This document shows positions 47,420 to 55,665 of a DNA stretch of 64,000 bases, in pieces (the stretch's first letter is position 1; every line of letters begins with the position of its first letter). Where the stretch lies: NCBI RefSeq assembly GCF_007981265.1, contig NZ_CP034363.1:558001-622000 (forward strand), in the 5' to 3' direction. The stretch is from Pantoea sp. CCBC3-3-1 (GTDB lineage: Bacteria > Pseudomonadota > Gammaproteobacteria > Enterobacterales > Enterobacteriaceae). A program made the translations under genes and the position numbers. Below the pieces are notes generated by a model, which was not told where the DNA came from, made no database searches, and worked only from the letters and a program-made list of their open reading frames with translations.

Positions 47420-48802
47420 TTATCGCTGCAGGCGCAGCATGCTGGAGAAGGCCGATAGCGCTGATATCAGGCAGGCCAGTCCAAACACCCAGACGGCGAA
47501 CTGCATACCTGCATGACTGTTCAGCCCGTTCAGCAGGGCAATCACCATCGCCACCAATGCCGCTCCGATCGATTGTCCGGCAGTCCTGGCCGTCGACAAA
47601 ACACCAGAGGCCGTTACCGTGCGATTCGCTGCGACATTCGAAAACATCTCTTTATTATTTGGCGGCAGGAACAGCCCATAGCCGATCCCGCAGACGGCTA
47701 CCCGCCAAAGGAAATCATTGACCGTTGCAGCTTCCGGCAGCAAAGCCAGCGATCCCAGGCCCACGCAGAAAATCACCACGCCGACGGTGGAGATCTGAGT
47801 CGCATTTAAACGGTTAGAGAGTTTTCCAGCGAGCGGAGCACAGATGGCAACGGCAATCGGCCACGGGGTGAAGATAAACGCGGCTTCCAGCACGGAATAG
47901 TGGAAGGCATGCTGCAAAACAAACGGCAAACCGACCAGCGCCATCCCCTGCGCCACAAACATTGAGAGGGAAGAGATCACCGCAAAGGTATATCGCCGGG
48001 AATGAAATATATCAAGAGGCAGCAGTGGATGCTTTGAACGCCTCTGTGCGTTAACAAAGATGGCGATCAGCACTACCGACGCGATGCCGCACAGCACGAG
48101 CGTGCGACTATCCCAGCGTCCGATTTGATCGACAGCGACAACCATCAGACCTAATGCGGCGGCTGAAGTAACGGCACCTCCCCAGTCAAAGCCTTTTTCC
48201 CGTTCGGTATCCACGCCCAAAGAGACAAACGAGAACACAATGGCAAGCGCGCCCAGCGGGAGATTGATATAGAATAGCCAGGGCCAGGAGAGGTAAGAGA
48301 TGATCAGGCCGCCCAGCGCAGGCCCAATGGCTGTCCCCACCGCAAACGCCAGCGCGTTCAGCCCTAATATCGTGCCCAACGTACTTGGCGGAAAGATAAC
48401 CCGGTAGAGGCCCAGTCCGACGCTGATCATAACGGCATAGCTTATCCCCTGGAGCACCCGCATCGCCACCAGGACGCCGAAGGTTGAAGAGAGGCTACAG
48501 CCCAGCGACGCCAGCGTAAACAGTATCATCCCCGCCGTGTAGAAGCGCCGTTCCCCAATCCGGGAACCCAACGAGGCACAAATCAACATCGCCGCCGCGC
48601 TGGCAACCTGATAGCCGTTGGTAACCCAGATAACAGACGCTGAATCCACCTGTAAGGCAGCGGCGATAGAGGGCAGGGAAATATTAACGATGGAGCTGTC
48701 GAGCGCGGCCATAATAACGCCGATTAAAATAGCCGCTGCCGCCAGATAGCGTCTTGGTGTCTCGAATCCTTGTTCCAGGGTACTGCTGCTTACCAACGAC
48801 AT
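47420..48802 (-). CDS. MFS exporter, DHA2 (EmrB/QacA) type
   Basis: The 460-residue transporter has the 14-helix layout with the DHA2 motif LDSSIVNISLPSIAAALQV in helix 1 and GNNIG-type motif C region VGTAIGPALGGLIISYLSW. Such pumps export drugs or self-made small molecules. It lies 28 bases after the APH-like gene in the same run and could export the product of this locus or protect the cell from it. Confidence 0.9.
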   Translation of the reverse strand: MSLVSSSTLEQGFETPRRYLAAAAILIGVIMAALDSSIVNISLPSIAAALQVDSASVIWVTNGYQVASAAAMLICASLGSRIGERRFYTAGMILFTLASLGCSLSSTFGVLVAMRVLQGISYAVMISVGLGLYRVIFPPSTLGTILGLNALAFAVGTAIGPALGGLIISYLSWPWLFYINLPLGALAIVFSFVSLGVDTEREKGFDWGGAVTSAAALGLMVVAVDQIGRWDSRTLVLCGIASVVLIAIFVNAQRRSKHPLLPLDIFHSRRYTFAVISSLSMFVAQGMALVGLPFVLQHAFHYSVLEAAFIFTPWPIAVAICAPLAGKLSNRLNATQISTVGVVIFCVGLGSLALLPEAATVNDFLWRVAVCGIGYGLFLPPNNKEMFSNVAANRTVTASGVLSTARTAGQSIGAALVAMVIALLNGLNSHAGMQFAVWVFGLACLISALSAFSSMLRLQR

Positions 48803-48830
48803 ATCCTTAACGTCCTATAGTGGATGGGAA

Positions 48831-49811
48831 TTACGCACAGAGGCTTTCAGTCTCTACATTCGCCCCTTCAAGGTAAGCCACCAGGCCCAGCATCAGCACC
48901 TCTTCGGGGCTGGCTACTACCGGGGAGCGTGGTACTTTCCAGAGATTTTTACTGCCGTTGATACGGATACTTCTCAGGAAGCAGTAGGTGGTGAGCACGT
49001 AGAACCGATTCCGCATACTTTCTCCCATCAGCGGCAGCAGGCCGGCAATTCCTCCCAGTTCCGGGATACCGCCGAGAATATTGCCGTAGTCGGGTTTCGC
49101 CAGCACGAACATCAATGCGTCAGCCATCGGCACCATTTTCACCGCATCCTTCACTTCGGCGGCAAGTTCGTGCCAGAACGAAAAGGCGAATCGGGAGAAG
49201 CCGAAAAGCGGATCAAGCCCCCGCACCGAAAAATCAGGATCGATAAAGCGGGTTTGGGCGTGTTCTTCGTTGTAGAGCACATTGCCAAAGTGAAAATTGA
49301 AGTGGGCTTTTTCCACCGATCTGAATTTTTCGGTTTGAGCCAGCTCCAGCGACTTTTCAAAGATTTCACGCGCGGTTTTATTGAATTTCGCGCCGTTAAG
49401 CAGGATCGGTTTATCGAACAGGTCGTGTGCGAAACGCGTGCCTTCCCACTCTTCCCGTAATCTTGCTGGCATATCGTCGAACGTAGCCTGCTGGTTATCC
49501 ATCTCCATGCCGATGGCTCGCTGGACGTTTTCCAACGCATTGATAACGATCATCCTGCGTTCAGCCAGTGGCCGCCGATCGTCAAACACAATATTTGACA
49601 GAGGAAGGGCGTCGATCTTTTCAAGAATATAGAACTGCCGTCCCGCAGCCTGTCCGTCATGCAGGATCGGAACCATCAGATCCGGATAGATATCGTGTAG
49701 CGCGCGTATTTGATCGACTTCGGCTTTCAATTTGCCGTTGAACATGGCGGAACTGGCCGTCTTAACGACAAAGCCTGAACTCAAAAGATCAACCGTATGG
49801 GAGCGGGTCAT
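48831..49811 (-). CDS. APH/choline-kinase-like protein with altered catalytic loop
   Basis: The 326-residue protein looks like an aminoglycoside-phosphotransferase-fold kinase: FVVKTA (Lys 17) and AEVDQIRAL (Glu 31) would be the ATP lysine/glutamate pair, HFNFHFGNVLYN the catalytic loop and TRFIDPDF the metal-binding Asp (about residue 191). In the catalytic loop, the usual HxD reads HFN (N172), so phosphotransfer ability is uncertain. Its start overlaps the GAPDH-like gene by four bases, which implies a linked function. No exact family was recognised; resistance kinase is one alternative but not supported. Confidence 0.62.
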   Translation of the reverse strand: MTRSHTVDLLSSGFVVKTASSAMFNGKLKAEVDQIRALHDIYPDLMVPILHDGQAAGRQFYILEKIDALPLSNIVFDDRRPLAERRMIVINALENVQRAIGMEMDNQQATFDDMPARLREEWEGTRFAHDLFDKPILLNGAKFNKTAREIFEKSLELAQTEKFRSVEKAHFNFHFGNVLYNEEHAQTRFIDPDFSVRGLDPLFGFSRFAFSFWHELAAEVKDAVKMVPMADALMFVLAKPDYGNILGGIPELGGIAGLLPLMGESMRNRFYVLTTYCFLRSIRINGSKNLWKVPRSPVVASPEEVLMLGLVAYLEGANVETESLCA

Positions 49812-50950
49812 TTTTCAATCTCCTGAAAAGTGGCGACGGGTAGGCCAAGCGCGATGCTGCGTGCGACTGCGCGAACAACGGCGCTATAGCCAACCGTATT
49901 GTTCACGAACGACTGAACGATAATCTCACTCAAGTTCTGGTTTGCCAGCCAGGCCGGACGGAGAATGAGCAGGTGATTCTTATCGGTGAGGATAGTTGAG
50001 CATCTGCGCTCCCAGGCATAGGCACGGCTACCCAAAGGCGTTTGGGATGCCCTGACAACATGCGGATGCGTTTCGCTCACGCGCGCGATCGCCGCCTCGA
50101 TAAGGCCGAGGCTCAACGCACCGCTGTCCTTGACGATAAAACGGTTAATCTGATAGCCGGGCGCATGCACAGGGGCGCGTAACGACACGGTATTCACTAA
50201 TGGCGCCCACGGCATCACCTTTTCCTGGCTCATGGCGATTTGTGAGAAGCTTGGACGGAGATTGTCGCGTGCATCCTGCATGCGCCCCTCAAAAGATCGC
50301 GTGCCGAGCACGCCGTTAGGCGTATCAGGATGCACGATATCGGTTTCTACCGAGACAATGTGCGAGGCGTTGCAATGAATGGCCCTTAGCGCCTCGGTTA
50401 TGACACGCAGCGAGGCATGCATCCCATTTGTCTGGCAGGATCCGAGACAATACATGCCGGAATCGACCACCTTGCGCTGAATAGTGCCAATATCATCGCG
50501 GGTCAAATCTTCCAGACAGCCGTAGATACTCGGCAGCTCGTTCGCCTCTGCAACGCCCAGCACCACATCGGCGAGCTCCAGCATATTGCGGGCAACAGGG
50601 CTGTTCCTGTCCATATCCAGCTTGCTGGTGGCGATAAAGCCAATGTCGAAGCGGCCAATTTGTGATGGACGTTCTTTGGCCAGATCGCCAAAGAAGAAGT
50701 AAACTTCGCGACCGTCGATATTAAGCGTGTCGCTACTGATAATGTCGATACGGGACTGCATGCCGGGATGTGCCATTGCCAGGCGAGCAACAATGCCATC
50801 AATAGGGCGCAGATCAGGATAATGCTTATCTAAAGAAGGTGGATTTGTCACTACCGTTTGAATAGCGAAACCATCTTTTGCCGGATCGTTCTGAATCAGC
50901 AGGTTTGCGCCGATCTCTGCACCACAACCAACCAGTATTGCTTTTTTCAC
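49808..50950 (-). CDS. GAPDH-superfamily-like NAD(P)-dependent dehydrogenase
   Basis: The 380-residue protein has an N-terminal dinucleotide motif ILVGCGAEIGANLL and the GAPDH-type catalytic segment LGSCQTNGMHASLRV with candidate nucleophile C172. The C-terminal part (VPPHAPGYQ-like APVHAPGYQINRFIVKDSG) agrees with a GAPDH/aspartate-semialdehyde-dehydrogenase catalytic domain. It is too divergent for a glycolytic enzyme. Enzymes of this type reduce acyl-phosphates to aldehydes or the reverse. Overlap with the kinase-like gene suggests the two act on one carboxylate. Confidence 0.65.
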   Translation of the reverse strand: MKKAILVGCGAEIGANLLIQNDPAKDGFAIQTVVTNPPSLDKHYPDLRPIDGIVARLAMAHPGMQSRIDIISSDTLNIDGREVYFFFGDLAKERPSQIGRFDIGFIATSKLDMDRNSPVARNMLELADVVLGVAEANELPSIYGCLEDLTRDDIGTIQRKVVDSGMYCLGSCQTNGMHASLRVITEALRAIHCNASHIVSVETDIVHPDTPNGVLGTRSFEGRMQDARDNLRPSFSQIAMSQEKVMPWAPLVNTVSLRAPVHAPGYQINRFIVKDSGALSLGLIEAAIARVSETHPHVVRASQTPLGSRAYAWERRCSTILTDKNHLLILRPAWLANQNLSEIIVQSFVNNTVGYSAVVRAVARSIALGLPVATFQEIEK

Positions 50951-50998
50951 TTCATCACCTCGAGCTAAATTAACAGATATCGTTGTTTTTAATGCGAT

Positions 50999-52426
50999 CT
51001 ACAGCCAGCAGAACATCTTCAGGAAGTCGGTAACAGGCATCGCATCCAGCTTCGACTCTGAAACCAGGGTGTGGGACAGGGCCGATGAATGGTCGCGCAG
51101 CGGGCTGTTTGAAAGATTCAAATGGAATTTAGCCAATAGCGCCTCGAAACACTCTTCACGACGACGGACATGACCGAGCGGATATTCGATGGTTTCAGCG
51201 ATCTCTTCCGTCATGCCGTGACATTTCAGGTAGAGCGCATTGGGAATGGCGCGTTTTTCCGGGTCGTAGTAGCTTTCGGTAAAGGAAGGTCGCTCAGTGC
51301 AGGTAATCTTCATGCGCAGTGCATCCAGCTGTGGATCGGAGGCGAGCGGTTCGTGAAAATCCTGAACGGAGAGATTGCCGGTTTGCAGGCCAACAGCAAC
51401 CATATACTGAAGGCAGTGATCGCGATCGGCGGCGTTTTTCAGCGGCCCTGACTTATCAATAATCTGCATTGCCGGCCGCGTCGTTTCCACCCGGACATAT
51501 TCAATGCTTTCAGGTGAGAATCCGGCGGCGACTATCCGCTCGCGCAGGTTAATGGCCGCTTCTACGGCGGTCTGCGCATGGTACTCAGCAGGATTGGGAA
51601 CCTTGAACAGGATATTTTTGATGACAAAATCTGACAGCTTGCGCGACAGATTAAAGGGCTTGCCGCGTAAAACTGCATCATCGAACCCCCACCGGCTGAC
51701 GGTAAGCGCGGTTGGATAGCCCATTTCGCCACTTTGGGCGAACAGCGCCAGTTGCAGCCCGCGTGCCGTCGCGTCACCCGCTGCCCAGGACTTGCGCGTG
51801 CCTGCATTTGGCGCATGCCGGTAGGTTCGGAGGGAATGGCCATCAATAATGGCGTTGGAAAGGGCGCTTAACGCCTGGTCTTTTGACAGGCCGAGCAGTT
51901 GAGCAGAGGCGATCGCCGAGGCCAGCTTGACCAGCACGACATGATCGATGCCCAACGCGTTAAAACAGTTCGACAGGCAGAGCACCCCATGAATCTCATA
52001 GGCGCGAATCATCGTGTTCAGTACGGCTGCCATATCTGGTTCCGGCTGGCTATCATCAGCCAGGCTACGCCATGCTGCGGCTGCCAGGATAGCGCCCAGG
52101 TTATCGGACGGATGTCCCCACTCCTGCGCCAGCCAGGTGTCGTTATATTCAAGCCAGCGGATCATCGAACCTGTCTGAAAGGCTGCCTCGATCGGTCCCA
52201 ACTTTAACGCGGTCCCCATAACAGGAACACCCTCGCTGCTCTTGCTGAATTGCGCGCTACGCATCAGTTTTAAACAGTCACCATCGCTGGAGGCGGCAAT
52301 CGCGCAGCCTGTAGAATCCAGCAGGCAAAACCGCGCCAGGCGTAAAGTCTCATCATCAAAGATTGACTGCTCATAGGCATAATCAACCAGTTCAACCATT
52401 ACCTTATCAAATTCGGCCTGCGCCAT
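50999..52426 (-). CDS. MmgE/PrpD-family protein
   Basis: The 475-residue protein has the MmgE/PrpD architecture: helical N-terminal domain with LDSTGCAIAAS and EYNDTWLAQEWGHPSDNLGA, then SAGDATARGLQLALFAQSGE and a C-terminal domain with KCHGMTEEIAETIEYPLGHV. The family includes 2-methylcitrate dehydratase, cis-aconitate decarboxylase and iminodisuccinate epimerase, all acting on polycarboxylates. It is the first gene of the minus-strand unit. The substrate is unknown. Confidence 0.85.
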   Translation of the reverse strand: MAQAEFDKVMVELVDYAYEQSIFDDETLRLARFCLLDSTGCAIAASSDGDCLKLMRSAQFSKSSEGVPVMGTALKLGPIEAAFQTGSMIRWLEYNDTWLAQEWGHPSDNLGAILAAAAWRSLADDSQPEPDMAAVLNTMIRAYEIHGVLCLSNCFNALGIDHVVLVKLASAIASAQLLGLSKDQALSALSNAIIDGHSLRTYRHAPNAGTRKSWAAGDATARGLQLALFAQSGEMGYPTALTVSRWGFDDAVLRGKPFNLSRKLSDFVIKNILFKVPNPAEYHAQTAVEAAINLRERIVAAGFSPESIEYVRVETTRPAMQIIDKSGPLKNAADRDHCLQYMVAVGLQTGNLSVQDFHEPLASDPQLDALRMKITCTERPSFTESYYDPEKRAIPNALYLKCHGMTEEIAETIEYPLGHVRRREECFEALLAKFHLNLSNSPLRDHSSALSHTLVSESKLDAMPVTDFLKMFCWL

Positions 52427-52866
52427 AATTTATCCCATAAGCTAAAATAAATTTTCGGAAAAATAAGTAACAGCGACCCGCTACGGATATATGCAGAGAA
52501 GGGAAATCAACAGTGCTGCCCTGCGGTTAATCTCCGGGTCTTGTTCGCCAGATGTTATTTTTCATGTTAATAAAACGCCAGCGAATAAAATCGAGGCACT
52601 CATCGAAAATATGAATGTTCTGGCGATATTCTGAAAAATAAACGTTTTTCAACCGAGGGTTTATGAACAGGATTCAATAATTTCGATAGCGGCATCGAAA
52701 TTATCCATTAGAGAGAAAACGGCGATTGCTCTATTAATAGAAGCGCCAGCATAGTCCTGTGGCCTGACAGAATTCACCGCCTACATCAGTAAAGATTGCT
52801 GGTTAAAATAGCGCAAGCGATGGAATTGGCGATACAGAAGAAAAAAATAAAAATGGGGAGTGTTGA
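52427..52866. promoter_or_regulatory. Divergent control region of the 46-57 kb locus
   Basis: A 440-base AT-rich region between the PrpD-like gene (minus) and the hydrolase (plus). It holds the perfect inverted repeat at 52677-52704 and a shorter palindrome CTATTAATAG near 52729-52738. Promoters for both units must lie here; no other gene is seen. Confidence 0.6.
52677..52704. promoter_or_regulatory. Perfect 11-bp inverted repeat, candidate operator
   Basis: ATAATTTCGAT (52677-52687) and ATCGAAATTAT (52694-52704) are exact reverse complements with the spacer AGCGGC. This size and symmetry fits a dimeric regulator site placed to control both divergent units. The LysR gene at 57 kb is the nearest candidate; a TetR- or GntR-type protein encoded elsewhere is equally possible. 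Confidence 0.6.
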
Positions 52867-53640
52867 ATGTTTATTCGGCCGCTTAAATTAACTCAGTACG
52901 TCGACGTGCAGGGGCCAGAAAATGCGAAAACGTTGGTACTTCTTCATTCACTGGGAACGGATTTACACCTGTGGGATTTGCAAATGCCGCGGTTAACCGA
53001 GCGCTATCGCGTGGTGCGCCTGGATATCCGCGGACATGGATTAAGCGCAATTGATGCTCTGCCATTTTCCATGTCCGATTTGGCCGACGATGTCGTAGCC
53101 GCGCTCGATCACCTGCATATCAATGCGTTCTATGTTGCAGGGGTTTCAATTGGAGGAACCATAGCGCAGTGGCTCGGATTCAAGATACCCAAACGGGTGC
53201 TGGGAATGGTGATCGTCGATACTTCCCTGGTTAATGCCGCTCCGCCGTCGCTTTGGCGAGCCAGGGCTGAAGATGTTTTTCACCACGGTGTTGAACATCT
53301 CGAAATGGGCATTTTAAGTAAATGGGTCACGCCGAAGTTTATCGACACGCCAGAGGCAGACGGTCTGAAGCAGATGCTACGTCGTACCACCGTTGAAGCC
53401 TTCGCAGGATGCTCCTATGCCATCGCCGATACCGATCTGACAAACATGACTTTTCCACGAGTAAAAGCGGTTGTGGTGAGGGGAGCCGATGATCAGCTCA
53501 CGCCACAGGATTACGCGCGGAGCCTGGCGGAAAAGTGGCATGCCGAGCTGCATATCATACCTGGAGCGGCGCATTTACCCAATTTCGAGCAGCCTGATGC
53601 GCTTACGCATGAAATCCTTTCGTTCATTGATGCGCACTGA
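52867..53640 (+). CDS. Alpha/beta-hydrolase (3-oxoadipate enol-lactonase-like)
   Basis: The 257-residue protein has the full catalytic set: oxyanion block LVLLHSLGTDLHLWD, nucleophile Ser in GVSIGGTIAQWLG, acid in VVRGADDQLTP and His in IPGAAHLPNFEQPD. It resembles PcaD-like lactonases but also many other small esterases. It is the first gene of the plus-strand unit, divergent from the PrpD-like gene, with GGGGAGTG as ribosome-binding site. Substrate unknown. Confidence 0.82.
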   Translation: MFIRPLKLTQYVDVQGPENAKTLVLLHSLGTDLHLWDLQMPRLTERYRVVRLDIRGHGLSAIDALPFSMSDLADDVVAALDHLHINAFYVAGVSIGGTIAQWLGFKIPKRVLGMVIVDTSLVNAAPPSLWRARAEDVFHHGVEHLEMGILSKWVTPKFIDTPEADGLKQMLRRTTVEAFAGCSYAIADTDLTNMTFPRVKAVVVRGADDQLTPQDYARSLAEKWHAELHIIPGAAHLPNFEQPDALTHEILSFIDAH

Positions 53641-53732
53641 TAAGCCTTCCTGAGGGATGTACGAGCGCAGTTAATGAGCAAATTAAGCCCGGCAGAGGAT
53701 AAAGATCCTGTCGTGCGATTGGAGTAAAACTG

Positions 53733-54296
53733 ATGAATCGTCGGAAATTTATTGGCGGCGGCCTGGGCCTGTGCGCCGGTGCGCTGATCTTGCCTGGGAT
53801 ATTTAACCGGACAAATGACCAACAGGACCTCATTGAGATGAAGCTGAGCAGTGGGACAGTGATTATTAGCTTGTTTCCCGAGCTGGCTCCCAACCATGTG
53901 GAACGTATTAAAGCGCTGGTGCAGGCTAAGTTCTATGACGGCATGCCCTTTGCGCGAGTCATTGAAGGCTTTATGGCGCAAACAGGTAACCCGGTAAAAG
54001 AGGTGGGCCTGGATTATTTAAGGTTACCGAAGCTGGCGGCAGAATTGAACAGCCTGCCGTTCGAACGCGGAACCTTGGGTATGGCGAGATCCAGACATCT
54101 ACACAGCGCCAGCCATCAGTTTTTTATTACATCCGCCAGATCGCGCTTTATGGATCAACGTTATACGGCTTTTGGCAAAGTAACGCGCGGCATGGAGCTG
54201 ATTGATCAACTCCGCCGTGGAAATGCTGAAATCGGTACGGTGGTCAATCCTGACATTATAAAAAGTATGCGGTTAACCACGATTAACGCAGCGTAA
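53733..54296 (+). CDS. Tat-exported cyclophilin-type peptidyl-prolyl isomerase
   Basis: The 187-residue protein starts MNRRKFIGGGLGLCAGALIL, a twin-arginine signal with possible lipid attachment or cleavage after GALILPG. The mature part is a short cyclophilin: FYDGMPFARVIEGFMAQTGN, GTLGMARSRHLHSASHQFFI (active-site equivalent) and YTAFGKVTRGMELIDQL. Periplasmic PPIases are usually Sec-exported, and placement inside a metabolic locus is unusual. It may fold an exported protein of the system or be repurposed. Confidence 0.82.
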   Translation: MNRRKFIGGGLGLCAGALILPGIFNRTNDQQDLIEMKLSSGTVIISLFPELAPNHVERIKALVQAKFYDGMPFARVIEGFMAQTGNPVKEVGLDYLRLPKLAAELNSLPFERGTLGMARSRHLHSASHQFFITSARSRFMDQRYTAFGKVTRGMELIDQLRRGNAEIGTVVNPDIIKSMRLTTINAA

Positions 54297-54322
54297 ATAT
54301 TCATTCGCAGGAGCGAGGCAAG

Positions 54323-54649
54323 ATGCCCAGTATTACCCTCTACACATCCGCAGGCTATCGGCTCAACGACAATGCCTTTGCAGAATTTTCAACCTCGTTA
54401 GCCACTATCGCTATGAAGATATTGAAAGCGAAAGAAAACAATATTCATATTAGTTACCTTACCGCTGAGATAGGTTTTGGTACACCGGTATACTTTGAAG
54501 CAAGGCTAAGGCAGGAAAATTTTCGTACCGTGCCGGTGTTGGAAGAATTTTTGTCGCAGGTCGATTTGTTGATTAGGGAAAAAATAGGAGTCGTCGCGAG
54601 AATCCGCTGTTTCTCGTATGAATTAAATAACATTTATGCAAAGAACTAA
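54323..54649 (+). CDS. Tautomerase-superfamily-like small protein
   Basis: The 108-residue protein begins MPSITLYTSAGY; after Met removal, the N-terminal Pro would be the catalytic base as in tautomerase enzymes. Length and the beta-alpha-beta-like pattern (two repeats of strand-helix, FAEFSTSLATIAMKIL and VLEEFLSQVDLLIREKIG) fit CHMI or MIF-like members. No close family is recognised, so this is a structural guess. It lies 26 bases after the cyclophilin and 10 bases before the MBL gene. Confidence 0.5.
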   Translation: MPSITLYTSAGYRLNDNAFAEFSTSLATIAMKILKAKENNIHISYLTAEIGFGTPVYFEARLRQENFRTVPVLEEFLSQVDLLIREKIGVVARIRCFSYELNNIYAKN

Positions 54650-54659
54650 GGAACACACT

Positions 54660-55499
54660 ATGAGTACTACATTTCCAACAATCGATCTCGGTGATATGTC
54701 GGTTACTGCAGTAAGCGACGGATATCTGCACGTTGACTTCGGAATGCTTTCTAATGTCAATGAAGCGGAGTGCGAAAAAATTCAGAGCGACGCGCAGGTA
54801 AACGGTCTTAATGATGTGCATATCAATACTTTTCTGGTACGTCGCAACGGCAAAAACATTCTGATTGACAGCGGAGCCGGTGGTATTAAGGGCTGGGGCG
54901 GCGGGTTGGTTGCTAACCTGGCGAAAATGGGCCTGGAACCCGGTAATATTGACGCGGTGCTTCTGACGCATGCTCATCCCGATCATATTGGCGGCTTACT
55001 CAATGCAGAAGGCGAGGCGGTATTTAGCAATGCCGAGCTGGTCATCAATAACGATGAGTATCGCTACCTCGAGGATGATAAAAACTTTGCGGCGGTAGCC
55101 GATCGGGTTAAGGGGAATTTCCTTCTGGCAAGAAGCATATTCAAAAAGTATCAGGAGAATCTCCGTCCGTGCGGGAAAGGTGAAGTGCTTCCTGGTATTT
55201 TTGCTACTCCGCTAAAAGGCCATACGCCAGGCCATACGGGCTACAGAATTGAAGGCAGTAAAGAAAGCCTGCTTATTTGGGGCGATATTGTCCATTTCCC
55301 ACATATTCAACTGCTGAAGCCGGAAGTGACAATCGCCTTTGATTATGACGCTCAGGTGGCGGCAGAAACCCGTTCTCGCGTGCTCGATATGGTCAGTTCA
55401 GACCGTGTACTTGTCGGTGGCATGCATTTTGGAGAGCAGGGATTCGGCCATATTGAAAAATGGAAATCAGGATATGGGGTTGTAAATATCAAAGAATAA
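54660..55499 (+). CDS. MBL-fold metallohydrolase
   Basis: The 279-residue protein has the zinc motif THAHPDHIGG (H104, H106, D108, H109), a later GHTPGHTGYRI histidine and an Asp in LLIWGDIVHFPH. This is the metallo-beta-lactamase fold seen in lactonases, sulfatases and other hydrolases. No signal peptide is seen. The start at 54660 (MSTTFPTIDLGDMSV) follows AAGGA about 10 bases upstream. Lactone opening would suit a locus with an enol-lactonase-like partner, but the substrate is unknown. Confidence 0.85.
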   Translation: MSTTFPTIDLGDMSVTAVSDGYLHVDFGMLSNVNEAECEKIQSDAQVNGLNDVHINTFLVRRNGKNILIDSGAGGIKGWGGGLVANLAKMGLEPGNIDAVLLTHAHPDHIGGLLNAEGEAVFSNAELVINNDEYRYLEDDKNFAAVADRVKGNFLLARSIFKKYQENLRPCGKGEVLPGIFATPLKGHTPGHTGYRIEGSKESLLIWGDIVHFPHIQLLKPEVTIAFDYDAQVAAETRSRVLDMVSSDRVLVGGMHFGEQGFGHIEKWKSGYGVVNIKE

Positions 55500-55665
55500 A
55501 AATTGCACAGAGCATTATGCTCTAAAAAATAATTTACTTATCGAATGGCAAGGCAATAAATACCGAGATTTTTGATTATGTTGCTTTGCCTTCACTGATT
55601 TTTCTGCGTATCGCTATCTCTCAGAATATATTTTGTATGTCAATACTGTCTTCATGGGGAATATA

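Noticed and set aside
48831..49811. Aminoglycoside-resistance kinase
   Set aside because: The catalytic HGD loop of resistance kinases is absent and the gene is coupled to a metabolic operon, so a resistance call is not supported.
49808..50950. Glycolytic GAPDH
   Set aside because: The Rossmann start, the catalytic-loop sequence and the overall length differ from glycolytic GAPDH, and the context is a specialised locus.
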